DNA of 48,092 bases from Luteitalea sp. (GTDB lineage Bacteria; Acidobacteriota; Vicinamibacteria; Vicinamibacterales; Vicinamibacteraceae). Made by a program: the position numbers and the translations under genes. The notes beneath the pieces are model-generated. The model saw only the letters and a program-made list of their open reading frames with translations. It was not told where the DNA came from and did not search any database. How positions within the stretch are numbered: position 1 is the stretch's first letter; every line of letters starts with the position of its first letter. Where the stretch lies: assembly GCA_009377495.1 (NCBI GenBank), contig WHTZ01000050.1, positions 1-48,092 of the forward strand, given 5' to 3'. Of the stretch, positions 34,567 to 44,118 are shown piece by piece.

Positions 34567-34637
34567 TCTGCCTTCCTTCCCATCCACAGCGAAGGAGGTT
34601 AGCGGCTGCACGACTACGGTAGATTCGTTCGCCATCA
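34567..34637 (-). repeat. ROK-gene 5'-end-like fragment in TonB copy 4 leader
   Basis: Read on the minus strand this encodes MANESTVVVQPL followed by TSFAVDGKEG, related to the ROK start MANEYAVAVQPL 230 nt away. DNA identity covers GGCTGCACG...ATTCGTTCGCCAT. A related block with FAVEGKAG lies upstream of TonB copy 5. It sits between the promoter and the start codon of TonB copy 4. Probably a recombination footprint; translation is not supported. Confidence 0.6.
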
Positions 34638-34667
34638 AGCGTGGCAACTTGGAAGGGAGTCTACAGA

Positions 34668-37600
34668 ATGACACGTCATATCTTCGTAGGGGTCTCGTGG
34701 GGTGTCTTGAGTGTCGTGCTCGGTGTGACCACCCTCTACGGACAGGTCCAGACGACCACAGCGATCGTGGGGACAGTGCAGGACACCACGGGTGCTGTCT
34801 TGCCGGGCGTGACCGTCACGATTGTGAATCAAGCCACGGCCGTGAACCGGCACCAAGTCACGAATGCCGCCGGTGACTATTCATTTCAAGCCCTGCGGCC
34901 GGGGACGTACACGATCAGGGCGGAGCTGGAGGGATTTCGACCCGCGGTGATTACGGATCGCGAGGCGTTGGTCGCGATCCCGGCGGAGGTCGATATCATC
35001 CTCGAGGTCGGCGACATGAGCGATGAGGTCACCGTCTCGGCCGCGGGAGCGGAGCTGCTCAATACCACGACGGCGGAGCTGGCCACGACCATCGATGAGC
35101 AGTTGGTGGACAATATGCCCACCGAATCGCGCAATTACTTTGATGTGCTGGCCCTGGCGCCCAATACCTCGCCCCAATATCTCAGCACGGGGAGTCTGAC
35201 GTTTGGCCAGCACTCTCTGCGGCGGGTGAGTGCGGCCGGCAGCTTCGAGTCCTCGGGCGTGCTGGCTGGCGGCCAGCGCGACTCGTCGTCGAATGTCTCG
35301 ATTGATGGATCCGATTCGTCGCTGGCCATCTACAGCCAGAACGTCAATATTCTCTCGTCCGCGATGGTGAAAGAGCTGCGGCTGCAGACGGCCAGTATGA
35401 GTGCGGAGTTTGGTGGTGGCGCGAATGCGGTCAATGTCATTACCAAGAGTGGCGGCAACGCGTTTCAGGGCGAGGGGTTCTGGGAACACCGGAACGACAA
35501 TCTCGACGCGAAGAACTTCTTCACGAACCTCGCTGGCGAAGCCCTGCCCGAATACAAACGGAACAAATGGGGCGGCTCGCTGGGCGGGCCCATCCTGCCC
35601 AACGCGCTCTTCTTTTTTGCGAACCATGAGGGGTCGCGGCTGCGCCAGGCGGTCCAGAGCAATGCCAGGGTCCCCACGGCCGCCGAACGCAACGGCGACT
35701 TCTCGGACACCGTCCTGCCAGCGCCGGAGGGCGGGACCGAGCCGGCTCCCCAGCTGTTCAATCCCTTGGACTTCGACCCCGCGACGGGGCTGCGCACGCC
35801 GTTCGCCAACAACCGGATTCCCCCCGAGTTGATCGCCCCGCAGATCCAAGAGATCATGGAGTTCACGCCCCTGCCCAACACCGTCATCGATGGGGTGCCG
35901 CAGTTCTCGGGGACGTCACGGACCACCATCGACGAGGACCAGTTCAGCGTGCGGCTCGACTGGCACCAGAGTGCCGACACGACGATGTGGGGTCGCTATA
36001 CGTATGCCCGGCGAGACGCGGCGCAGAAGGGGCTCCTGGGACCGTTGACGGGTGAGGAGACCCCCAGCCGCACCCGGGATGTGGTGGCCAACTGGAGCGA
36101 AGTGGTCACCTCTACGTTCATCAATGAGCTGTCCGTGTCGTACGCGCGTCCCGAGTGGGGCATCGGCCGTGTCCTCGATGTCCCGGATGTGGCGGCCTTG
36201 GCCGGGTTCCAAAACACGTCCAGTTTTCCCGGCAGCCCGAGTCTCGGGAACCAGGACTTCGCCCTGGGCACGTCGGGTGCCAATATCTGGAGACCGGTTC
36301 AGAATACGTATCAGATCAAAGATGATCTGACCTGGACGAAAGGCAAGCATAACTTCAAGACGGGCTTCCAGGTTACCGAGAGGCGCTTGTTCTTCCCCAA
36401 GCAGGGCGTCGACAAAGGGGACGTTGATTTTGAGAACGTCTTTACCCGCGCGTGTCCCCAGGGAAACGAGCTGTGCGATGACGCCAGACAGGCTGCAGGT
36501 CTGCCCGTCGGTGGTCTCAGTTTTGCCGACATGTTAATGGGCTTCCCGGTCAATAGCCTTCTCATTTTGAACGAGATCATCCCGAATGTGCATCAGACAT
36601 ACTGGTCTGGTTATGTGCAGGATACCTGGCAGCTTCATGACCGTCTGACACTCAATTTGGGCCTGCGCTGGGAGACGTGGTCGCCGTGGCGCAACGTTCA
36701 TCACGCGGTGAGCGCGTTCGACTTCAACCCTCCGGGCCGACTGCTATTCGCATTGGACAATCCCTTGGACGCGTTCGATTCGGCCACCGATTTCGGCAGA
36801 AACGCTCCGCTCAGCGGAGACATTCCCGAGCAGGGCTATGACACGCCGAAGGCGAATTTCGGACCACGGATCGGGTTTTCGTTTCGACCCATGGACAATA
36901 CCGTGATCCGGGCTGGCGGCGGGATCTTTTACGCCGGCAATCTCAACACGAATCAGCTCGTCGAGATTTCACAGGGCGCGAGTCCTTTTACGTTAAGAGA
37001 TGATCGGACCGTTAATCAGGGAGAGCAGCTTCCTCCGACCGATGTCCGCGATCTCTTTCCCCCGCCCGCCCCAACCGGCATTCCCCAGGCCTTCGAGGAT
37101 CCGCCCGCCACGCCGCGCGTCCTCGGCCAGCGGGAATATGCCCCGCCGACCATCTATCAATGGTCGCTCAGCGCTCAGCATCGCGTCCACCCGCGGTGGT
37201 CGGTGAACGTCGACTATCTGGGATCGCACACCATTCACAACAATCAGTTCGTGGACTTGAATGCTCCTGAGCTGCCACAAGGCGATCTAGCCGACGTCCC
37301 GCTCGAGGACCGGCGGCCGCTGCCGGGGTGGGGACGGATTGGCAGTTGGGTACCATGGGGATGGTCCAAGTATCACTCCGCCACCTTTGGCGTGACCAAC
37401 CGACAATGGCACGGGCTCACGCTGCGATCCAGCCTCACCTGGTCCAAGAATCTGCAGTCGAGCATCAGTGTTATTGGCAGCGACCAGGGTAACCTGGATT
37501 TTCGCCATTTCGACCTCTGGGCCGGACGGTCGAATTTTGTGCCGACGGTCCGCTCCATCACCGGGTGGACCTATGAATTACCGTGGGGTCAGGGTCGAAC

Positions 37601-38072
37601 CTTCCCGTTGCGTGGTGTGATGGATCGCATTCTTGGGGGATGGAACGTCAGCGGGAAAGCGGAATTCTCCGACGGCGCACCGGTCACCGTCACCACGAAC
37701 GACAATACCGGCAGTGCCTTGGATAATCAGCTCGCGGATCGCCTGCCAGGCTGCGATTTGACAGACGCCCCGGAGGATCGGTTTGAGTGGTTCAATACCA
37801 GCTGTTTCGCACAACCGGCGTTTGGGACGTTTGGCACCGGCTCGACCGGCCTCATCAACGCCCCGGGGATCAACAACCTCGATCTTCGGATTGGCAAGGT
37901 GTTCCCCGTCTCCGCAACAACGAGAATGGAGTTTCTGGCCAGCTTCTTTAACGCGTTGAATCATACCCAGTTGGGGAACCCTGTGACAAATCTCCAGAGC
38001 CCCGATTTTGGAAGGGTCAACGGTGCGCGTCCGGCCCGGCAAATCAACTTCGAATTGCGGCTCCTCTTCTGA
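34668..38072 (+). CDS. TonB-dependent receptor, Oar-like (copy 4)
   Basis: A 1134-residue receptor starting MTRHIFVGVSWGVLSVVLG, a normal-length signal peptide without the palindromic element. GGAAGGGAG at about 34651-34659 sits 8 nt before the ATG, and the same site precedes copy 5. The carboxypeptidase-regulatory domain (GTVQDTTGAVLPGVTVTI), plug (NVSIDGSDSSLAIYSQN, NVITKSGGNAFQG) and barrel (ending INFELRLLF) match copies 1, 2 and 5. Variation lies in loops, for example MLMGFPVNSLLILNEIIPNVHQTYW. It heads an 11-kb cluster of amidohydrolases, heme lipoprotein, sulfatase and beta-helix protein, and is divergent from the ROK regulator. Confidence 0.93.
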   Translation: MTRHIFVGVSWGVLSVVLGVTTLYGQVQTTTAIVGTVQDTTGAVLPGVTVTIVNQATAVNRHQVTNAAGDYSFQALRPGTYTIRAELEGFRPAVITDREALVAIPAEVDIILEVGDMSDEVTVSAAGAELLNTTTAELATTIDEQLVDNMPTESRNYFDVLALAPNTSPQYLSTGSLTFGQHSLRRVSAAGSFESSGVLAGGQRDSSSNVSIDGSDSSLAIYSQNVNILSSAMVKELRLQTASMSAEFGGGANAVNVITKSGGNAFQGEGFWEHRNDNLDAKNFFTNLAGEALPEYKRNKWGGSLGGPILPNALFFFANHEGSRLRQAVQSNARVPTAAERNGDFSDTVLPAPEGGTEPAPQLFNPLDFDPATGLRTPFANNRIPPELIAPQIQEIMEFTPLPNTVIDGVPQFSGTSRTTIDEDQFSVRLDWHQSADTTMWGRYTYARRDAAQKGLLGPLTGEETPSRTRDVVANWSEVVTSTFINELSVSYARPEWGIGRVLDVPDVAALAGFQNTSSFPGSPSLGNQDFALGTSGANIWRPVQNTYQIKDDLTWTKGKHNFKTGFQVTERRLFFPKQGVDKGDVDFENVFTRACPQGNELCDDARQAAGLPVGGLSFADMLMGFPVNSLLILNEIIPNVHQTYWSGYVQDTWQLHDRLTLNLGLRWETWSPWRNVHHAVSAFDFNPPGRLLFALDNPLDAFDSATDFGRNAPLSGDIPEQGYDTPKANFGPRIGFSFRPMDNTVIRAGGGIFYAGNLNTNQLVEISQGASPFTLRDDRTVNQGEQLPPTDVRDLFPPPAPTGIPQAFEDPPATPRVLGQREYAPPTIYQWSLSAQHRVHPRWSVNVDYLGSHTIHNNQFVDLNAPELPQGDLADVPLEDRRPLPGWGRIGSWVPWGWSKYHSATFGVTNRQWHGLTLRSSLTWSKNLQSSISVIGSDQGNLDFRHFDLWAGRSNFVPTVRSITGWTYELPWGQGRTFPLRGVMDRILGGWNVSGKAEFSDGAPVTVTTNDNTGSALDNQLADRLPGCDLTDAPEDRFEWFNTSCFAQPAFGTFGTGSTGLINAPGINNLDLRIGKVFPVSATTRMEFLASFFNALNHTQLGNPVTNLQSPDFGRVNGARPARQINFELRLLF

Positions 38073-38082
38073 CCGTACAGAT

Positions 38083-38892
38083 ATGAGGATTTGGGACCTT
38101 CACTGTCATCTAAGTGCTGTCGAGGGAGATACGCCTGGAGAGCGGATAGACACACTCCTCAGGTACGCGGATCGGATGGGGATCGAACGAATCTGCGTGT
38201 TCATGGGAACGCAATGGAAACACGATCCTTTACCGGAGGACTTCAGACACCAGAATGACGAGGTCCTGACAGCCATAAGAGGTCGTGAGGATCGGGCTTT
38301 TGGGTTTGTCTATCTGAACCCGAAGTATCTTCAGGAAAGTCTCGCAGAGCTGGATCGCTGTGTCAGGGATGGTCCCATGGTCGGAGTCAAGCTCTGGGTG
38401 GCTCAACGTTGCAACACACCAGCAGTGGAGGCGATCTTTGCCAGGGCAGGTGACCTCAAGGCGGTGGTCTATCAGCACACGTGGCTGAAAATCGGCGGAG
38501 CGCCCGCATATTCGGGAGGCGGCAATCTTCCGGGCGAGTCCACTCCGCAGGAATTGGCGGAAGTGGCGATCCGTCATCCAAACGTGAGGCTTATTTGTGG
38601 TCACACTGGAGGGGACTGGGAGCCTGGTATTCGAGCTATCAGAGCGTGTCCTCATGTGTCGGCTGGTATTGGAGGCTCCCACCCTACCCGTGGCATCGTG
38701 GAAATGGCGGTTCGTGAGCTCGGTGCCGAGCGCGTCATCTACGGGAGTGATGCCGGGGGAAGAAGCTATGCCAGCCAGCTAGCCAAGGTGATCGGCGCGG
38801 ATATATCCGAGCCTGAGAAGACTCTTATCCTGGGTGGAAATCTGCAGAGGTTACTGCGCCCAATCCTGAAGCAGAAAGGAATCTCGCTATAG
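38083..38892 (+). CDS. Amidohydrolase-2-like metal hydrolase
   Basis: A 269-residue TIM-barrel protein starting MRIWDLHCHLS, the D-x-H-x-H metal motif at the end of strand 1. VGVKLWV lies in strand 4, YQHTW in strand 5, LICGHTGG gives another metal His, and VIYGSDAGG the strand-8 catalytic Asp. This is the amidohydrolase-2/PHP-like pattern that covers decarboxylases, lactonases and hydrolases in the cytoplasm. The start at 38083 is 8 nt after the receptor stop; the longer open frame overlaps the receptor. Its stop abuts the ATG of the next gene. Substrate unknown; a sugar lactone is one possibility. Confidence 0.85.
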   Translation: MRIWDLHCHLSAVEGDTPGERIDTLLRYADRMGIERICVFMGTQWKHDPLPEDFRHQNDEVLTAIRGREDRAFGFVYLNPKYLQESLAELDRCVRDGPMVGVKLWVAQRCNTPAVEAIFARAGDLKAVVYQHTWLKIGGAPAYSGGGNLPGESTPQELAEVAIRHPNVRLICGHTGGDWEPGIRAIRACPHVSAGIGGSHPTRGIVEMAVRELGAERVIYGSDAGGRSYASQLAKVIGADISEPEKTLILGGNLQRLLRPILKQKGISL

Positions 38893-39774
38893 ATGAAGAG
38901 TCTTACTCGGCGCAACTTCCTCAGCATTCCACTGGGAGCTGTGGCCCTGCAGTTCGATGGCGACGCTTTAGCAGAGCAGGTGGTGCCCAGGGCTTCGGAA
39001 GAGGCGGTGGATGTAAACGTTCAACTTTCAAGATGGTCTTGTCGGAGAGTTCAAGGAGACGAGACGCTCGGACTGGTGAAGCAACTTCGCCGCTATGGTG
39101 TGCGTGAGGCCTGGGCGGGAAGCCTTGATAGCCTGTTGCACAAAGACATCTCAGGCGTCAATCTCCGGTTGGCTGACGAGTGCAGAGCGCACGGAGACGG
39201 TATGCTCCTCCCTTTTGGGGCAGTCAATCCGACTCTGCCGGACTGGGAAGAAGACCTACGCCGCTGCCATGAAGAGCTGAAGATGCCAGGAATTCGCCTG
39301 CATCCCAATTACCATGGCTATCGTCTGGATGAGCCGGTATTCGAGCGGCTCTTGACGCTGGTGGAAGAGCGGAACCTGATCCTTCAGTTGGCGGTGGGGA
39401 TGGAGGATCCCCGCACGCAGCTTCCGTTTCTCCGGGTAGGAGCCGTGGACTTGGAGCCGCTCTCCAGGCTCTTACCTCACTTTCCGCAGGTACGAATCAT
39501 TCTTCTCAATGTCAATGCCCTCCAGTCGAGCTCCCTCGAGCTGCTGGAGGCGTTGACGAGAACGGGCCAAGTGTATTGCGAGATCTCCTGGTTAGAGGGA
39601 CTCGGAGGCGTGGGACGCCTGGCTAAGTCGATTTCTCTCTCGCGAATCCTTTTTGGATCTTATGCGCCCATTTTCTATTTCGAAGCCGCCTGGTTGAAAA
39701 TGCAGGAATCACCGCTGACTCAGCAACAGATTCGGGGCATTCTGCGGGAAAACGCCAAGCGAGTGATCGGATAA
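38893..39774 (+). CDS. Tat-exported amidohydrolase-fold protein lacking metal ligands
   Basis: A 293-residue protein starting MKSLTRRNFLSIPLGAVALQ, a twin-arginine signal. The rest resembles the preceding amidohydrolase: HEELKMPGIRLHPNYHGYRLDEPVF corresponds to the strand-4 region and RILFGSYAPIFYFEAAW to the strand-8 region, with a matching C-terminal helix (IRGILRENAKRVIG). Key residues are missing: the D-x-H-x-H position reads DVNVQLSRW, and the strand-8 G-S-D is G-S-Y. It is therefore either a pseudoenzyme or an enzyme with a different mechanism. It begins immediately after its paralogue's stop (TAG-ATG), so the two are co-transcribed and probably work together or in sequence across the membrane. 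Confidence 0.8.
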   Translation: MKSLTRRNFLSIPLGAVALQFDGDALAEQVVPRASEEAVDVNVQLSRWSCRRVQGDETLGLVKQLRRYGVREAWAGSLDSLLHKDISGVNLRLADECRAHGDGMLLPFGAVNPTLPDWEEDLRRCHEELKMPGIRLHPNYHGYRLDEPVFERLLTLVEERNLILQLAVGMEDPRTQLPFLRVGAVDLEPLSRLLPHFPQVRIILLNVNALQSSSLELLEALTRTGQVYCEISWLEGLGGVGRLAKSISLSRILFGSYAPIFYFEAAWLKMQESPLTQQQIRGILRENAKRVIG

Positions 39775-39792
39775 GTCTGTAAGGTAGTTGAG

Positions 39793-42700
39793 ATGAAAAG
39801 AAGCGCCGTCGTTCTGCTACTGCTGATGGTGGGGCTTCAAGGCTGCTGGTTATCGAGATCCGACTCAGAAGAAGAGAGTCTGAAGTTTGAGAGCGTGCCT
39901 CCCAAGGAACCCTCGAAAGCGCCCACCACCTTTCGGACTGCGGATGGCTTTCGCATGGTGCTGCTGGCAGCGGAACCGCTGGTGTACGATCCAGTCGCGC
40001 TGATCTATGACGAGAATGGCCGCGGGTACGTCGCGGAGATGAGAGACTACCCATACACGGCCAAGGACACCGCTCAGAGCTTGGAAGAGCAGACCAACCA
40101 AGATCCGATCGGGCGGATTCGCCTTCTGGAGGATGTCGATGGAGATGGTTTCTTCGACAAGAGCAGTGTCTTTGCCGAGCAGCTTTCTTGGCCGACGGGT
40201 CTGGCTCCGTGGAAAGGTGGCGTGTTCGTGGCGGCCACCCCGGATATCTGGTATCTGAAGGATACGGATAACGACGGGGAAGCGGACATCCGCCAAAAGG
40301 TCTACACCGGTTTCAGGAAGTACAACATTCAAGCCGTCATCAATAATCTGATCTGGGGACTTGATCATCATATCTACGGGGCCGGTGGAAGTAACGGAGG
40401 GACCATCACGTGGTTGGACGGCCAGGGGAAATCCTCAGAGGTTCCGTTGGCTCGCAATGATTTCCGCTTTGACCCGGTCACGGACGTTTTTGAAGCCCTT
40501 TCGGGTGGTGCTCGGTTCGGAAACAGCTTTGATGACTGGGGCAACCGCTTTGTCTGTGACATTCGGAATCCGGTTCAGCATGTTGTGCTGCCCAGCCACT
40601 ATTTGTCCAGAAACCCCTACCTGGCCGTTCCCAGCACGATCCACGATGCGGCCGAATCCGGCGATCAACTTCGCGTCTACCGCGTCAGCCCTCCGGAGGC
40701 CTGGCGGGTGATGCGTGCGCAGCGCTGGGATCGTGACCCAGCCCAGCAGAATGTGCCGCGGAGCGAGCTCTCTGGCGCCGGATACTGGACGTCCTCGGCG
40801 GGCGCCACTGTTTACAGGGGAGCCGCCTATCCCGAGGAATACTACGGAAATGTCTTCATCGGCGAAGTGGCGGGAAACCTGATTCATCGCCAGGTCCTGA
40901 ATATGGACGGCGTGACGTTTCACTCGGCCCGCGCGGATCAGAACAGGGAGTTTGTCGCCTCGACTGACAACTGGTTTCGGGCTGTGAATTTCACCAACGC
41001 TCCAGACGGGACCCTTCACGTTGTCGATATGTCTCGGGAGATCATCGAACACCCCTGGTCGATTCCGGACGACATCCACGCCCAGCTCGATTTGCGCAGT
41101 GGGACGGACCGGGGGCGCATTTACCGCCTGGAGCCGCCCGGATTCCAGGCCCCGACCGAGCGTCCCCGGCTGGGGAACGCCACAACAGCCGAACTGGTTG
41201 CTACCCTCGAGAATCGAAACTCTTGGTGGCGAGAAACCGCTCATCGCCTTCTCTATGAGCGGCAGGACAAGAGTGCCGAGTTTCTTCTGCGGCGGCTCCT
41301 GAAAGAAAGTCGCCAGTCGCTGGCCAGGCTGCACGCGCTCTGGTCACTGGAGGGTCTGAATGCCCTCGAGGACGCTGATGTGATCCAGGCGCTGTCCGAC
41401 AGTTCTGCCGGTGTGCGAGAGCATGCGATTCGGTTGGCCGAGCCGCGCCTGAAAGATTCCCCGAAACTCGTCAGCAGAGTCCTTGGTCTGGCCGATGATG
41501 AGAGCAAGCGGGTTCGCTTTCAAGCCGCCTTCACATTAGGAGAAATCAATGACTCTAGAGCCTCCGACGCCTTGCTTCGAATCGTGCGACAGGATGCTGG
41601 CGATATCTGGGTAAGAACGGCGGTTCTTAGTTCTCTGGGCGAGTCGAGTCACTCTTTCCTGGTCCGGTTATTCGAGGACAGGAGATTCTGGTCCAGCCAG
41701 GCAGGGCTGGAGCTGTTCAGGCAGTTGGCCACTGTTGTGGGGGCTCGCCAGAAGCCTGGCGAGATGACTACTCTCTTGGCCGCTCTGGATCGAACCGGCA
41801 CCCTGCCTTTGGCTGTGGAGATTACAGTGGCGGTGGGACTGGGTGAGGGCTTCAGGCAGGTTGGCGGGAGCCTGCGAGAAGCTGGCACCGCCTCCGGCCA
41901 TGAAGAATGGCTCAATCGCGTCTTGGAACGCGCTTCCAAGACGGCTTCGGATCGGGGACGAGAAAGCGAAGAGCGTAAGTTGGCCACCGAGCTGCTAGCC
42001 TTTGTAAGTGCGGATGCGCCTGGAGTGCGGGAGATACTCCAGAAGCTGCTACAGCCTGATGAAGAGCAGGAGATCCAGTTAGCGGCAATGCACACCATTG
42101 GCACACTCGATGATCCCAGCCTTTTCGATTTTGTCGTGCGGTCGTGGCGTAGCTTGTCCCCAGCAGTCCGTTCGGAGGCTGGAGAGATTCTGCTCGCCAA
42201 CAAAGATCGAGTGACGGTGCTACTCGAAGCTATGGAGAACGGGACGGTGCCACCTGTTCAAATCGATCCTGCTGCCAGATCGCGACTTCTCAAGTACTCG
42301 GACCAGACCGTTCAGGAGAAAGCTCGCACGCTCTTCGAGACACGCGGCAGCTCTTCACGCGAGGAGATTCTCGCAACGTACCGCGCCGCCACGTCATCCG
42401 CCGGTGATTCACACCGCGGTCGCAAGATTTTCGAGCAGAGCTGTATGTCCTGTCACCGATTCGGCGCTCACGGGCAGGAGCTCGGGCCTAACCTGGCGTC
42501 CGTTCGGCACAAGACGCGAGAGGAGATTCTGACTCAGATTCTGGATCCCAATCGGGAGGTGTCACCTGAATTTCTTCTCTATGACATTCAGCTCAAGAAT
42601 TCTCGCTCCGCTAGCGGGATGATCGTTAATGAGACGTCGAGCAGCTTGACGATCAAGCGGCCAGGAGGCGTCGAAGAAACAATCCTGAGGCAGAACATCG

Positions 42701-42804
42701 AACACATCGGGAGCTCGGGCGTGTCCATCATGCCGGAGGGTCTGGAGGCGGTTATTGCGCCTCAGGAGATGGCGGATCTTCTGGAATTCCTCTTGGAAGA
42801 ATAA
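39793..42804 (+). CDS. PVC-type dehydrogenase-like heme lipoprotein
   Basis: A 1003-residue protein with a lipoprotein signal (VVLLLLMVGLQGC). A beta-propeller of the membrane-bound dehydrogenase type occupies roughly residues 40-470 (GFRMVLLAAEPLVYDPVALIYDENGRGYVAEM, DVDGDGFFDKSSVFAE, DIWYLKDTDNDGEAD). HEAT-like helical repeats span about 480-850. A C-terminal c-type heme domain has C884-M-S-C-H and ends PEGLEAVIAPQEMADLLEFLLEE. It probably oxidises a sugar or alcohol in the periplasm and passes electrons through its heme. An almost empty remnant of a paralogue occurs at 1-460. It is followed 2 nt later by the sulfatase, so it belongs to the TonB copy 4 cluster. Confidence 0.88.
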   Translation: MKRSAVVLLLLMVGLQGCWLSRSDSEEESLKFESVPPKEPSKAPTTFRTADGFRMVLLAAEPLVYDPVALIYDENGRGYVAEMRDYPYTAKDTAQSLEEQTNQDPIGRIRLLEDVDGDGFFDKSSVFAEQLSWPTGLAPWKGGVFVAATPDIWYLKDTDNDGEADIRQKVYTGFRKYNIQAVINNLIWGLDHHIYGAGGSNGGTITWLDGQGKSSEVPLARNDFRFDPVTDVFEALSGGARFGNSFDDWGNRFVCDIRNPVQHVVLPSHYLSRNPYLAVPSTIHDAAESGDQLRVYRVSPPEAWRVMRAQRWDRDPAQQNVPRSELSGAGYWTSSAGATVYRGAAYPEEYYGNVFIGEVAGNLIHRQVLNMDGVTFHSARADQNREFVASTDNWFRAVNFTNAPDGTLHVVDMSREIIEHPWSIPDDIHAQLDLRSGTDRGRIYRLEPPGFQAPTERPRLGNATTAELVATLENRNSWWRETAHRLLYERQDKSAEFLLRRLLKESRQSLARLHALWSLEGLNALEDADVIQALSDSSAGVREHAIRLAEPRLKDSPKLVSRVLGLADDESKRVRFQAAFTLGEINDSRASDALLRIVRQDAGDIWVRTAVLSSLGESSHSFLVRLFEDRRFWSSQAGLELFRQLATVVGARQKPGEMTTLLAALDRTGTLPLAVEITVAVGLGEGFRQVGGSLREAGTASGHEEWLNRVLERASKTASDRGRESEERKLATELLAFVSADAPGVREILQKLLQPDEEQEIQLAAMHTIGTLDDPSLFDFVVRSWRSLSPAVRSEAGEILLANKDRVTVLLEAMENGTVPPVQIDPAARSRLLKYSDQTVQEKARTLFETRGSSSREEILATYRAATSSAGDSHRGRKIFEQSCMSCHRFGAHGQELGPNLASVRHKTREEILTQILDPNREVSPEFLLYDIQLKNSRSASGMIVNETSSSLTIKRPGGVEETILRQNIEHIGSSGVSIMPEGLEAVIAPQEMADLLEFLLEE

Positions 42805-42806
42805 CC

Positions 42807-43883
42807 ATGTCTCGCTCCCGACCCCGCTCCCTCTTTGCGTTGACGCTCGTCGCCTGGGGGATGTTGGCCCCGGCCGGAAGTGCCCAAAGCCGGCAGCGTC
42901 CTCCCAACATCGTCCTGATCGTCAGCGACAACCAGGCTTATGTCGACATCGGCGCGTTTGGCGCCAAGGACGCGGTCACCCCCAACCTCGACCGGACGGC
43001 CGCCGACGGTATCATGGCGACTAGCTTTTACGTCACCTCTCCGGCCTGCACTCCGTCGCGCGGCAGCATTCTCACAGGGCGCTACCCACAGCGCAACGGG
43101 CTGTACGAGATGATCCGCAACGAAATGGTGCGCTACGGCCATCGCTACACCCCGGAAGAATACGCGTATTCTCCCGAGATGACCTTGGGGATGGATCCGC
43201 GCGAAATCAACTGCGGCGAGATGATGAAGAGCGCTGGCTACGCGACCGCCGCCATCGGGAAGTGGGACAGCGGACGGGCCAAGCGATACCTCCCGACGCG
43301 AAACGGATTCGATTACTTCTACGGGCTCCCCATCACCGGAATCGACTACTGGACCCACGATCGCTACGGGGTTCCGTCCATGTTCCGCAACGAGGAACTG
43401 GTGAAGGAAGAGGGTTTCTCGGAAGAGCTCTTTACCCGGGAGGCGCTCCGGTTCATCGGTCGGAACCGCGATCAACCTTTCTTCCTGTACCTCGCCTACC
43501 ACGCTCCCTCCGGAACCGCCGACCTGGACGATCAACGAATCTACCCGCCGCAGAAATACCTCGATCTCTACCCCGGACTGGATCCGACCGAGCGACGGAC
43601 CGAATACCTCGACATGCTGCCGGTGCTCCAGAGAAAAATGGACTCGCCGCGCACGGAGATGTTCTGGAAGAGCCGCCACTCTCGGGCCGCTCGAGTCGGC
43701 AATTTCAAGTGGATTGTCGCGCCACAGTTGGACGGACTCTTTGATCTCGCCAACGATCCCGGCGAGGCCAGCGACCTCTCCGCGTCCCGCCCAGACATCC
43801 TCGCCTTCGTCAAGGCGCGCTGGGATAACTGGAATCGGGAAATGGAGCACGCAGAGCCGCGCGGTCCGTTCAGAGACTATTAG
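42807..43883 (+). CDS. Type I sulfatase with internal deletion
   Basis: A 358-residue protein with a signal peptide (LFALTLVAWGMLAPAGSAQ), PNIVLIVSDNQAYVD (first metal pair), C81-T-P-S-R, GKWDSGRAKRYLP and APSGTADLDD. After RRTEYL (about base 43610) it jumps to DMLPVLQRKMDSPRTEMFW, which belongs to the C-terminal subdomain (compare the usual sequence of a sulfatase: LLPxLxGK...R.LFW). The 110-130 residues that normally lie between, including the second metal pair T-S-D-N-G and the inserted loop, are missing, yet the frame is intact. It is probably catalytically dead. The C-terminus (LFDLANDPGEASDLS) is normal. Confidence 0.8.
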   Translation: MSRSRPRSLFALTLVAWGMLAPAGSAQSRQRPPNIVLIVSDNQAYVDIGAFGAKDAVTPNLDRTAADGIMATSFYVTSPACTPSRGSILTGRYPQRNGLYEMIRNEMVRYGHRYTPEEYAYSPEMTLGMDPREINCGEMMKSAGYATAAIGKWDSGRAKRYLPTRNGFDYFYGLPITGIDYWTHDRYGVPSMFRNEELVKEEGFSEELFTREALRFIGRNRDQPFFLYLAYHAPSGTADLDDQRIYPPQKYLDLYPGLDPTERRTEYLDMLPVLQRKMDSPRTEMFWKSRHSRAARVGNFKWIVAPQLDGLFDLANDPGEASDLSASRPDILAFVKARWDNWNREMEHAEPRGPFRDY

Positions 43884-44118
43884 CAGGTCGCTGAGCAGGT
43901 TGGCAATCAATGAATCAAGACCAGGGCAAGCTCTTATGGGCAAGCGACTGTAACGATACGTTCGGAGAAGGAGATCAGTGCATCGGAAGCAAAGGTCTGG
44001 CGACAGTCCGGTACCTGGCCCCGAACGGAGAAGCTGTTCGAAAGATCCTCTACGGAAACGCAGCACGACTGCTCAAGGTCGTATAAACGTGCTGCCGGAG
44101 CGCGAGGACTATCGATCC
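43884..44118 (+). other. Spacer before beta-helix gene
   Basis: No convincing gene or repeat. The frame of the downstream protein is open to 43978 but lacks protein-like sequence before 44119. The ribosome-binding candidate is GAGGA near 44103. Confidence 0.4.
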
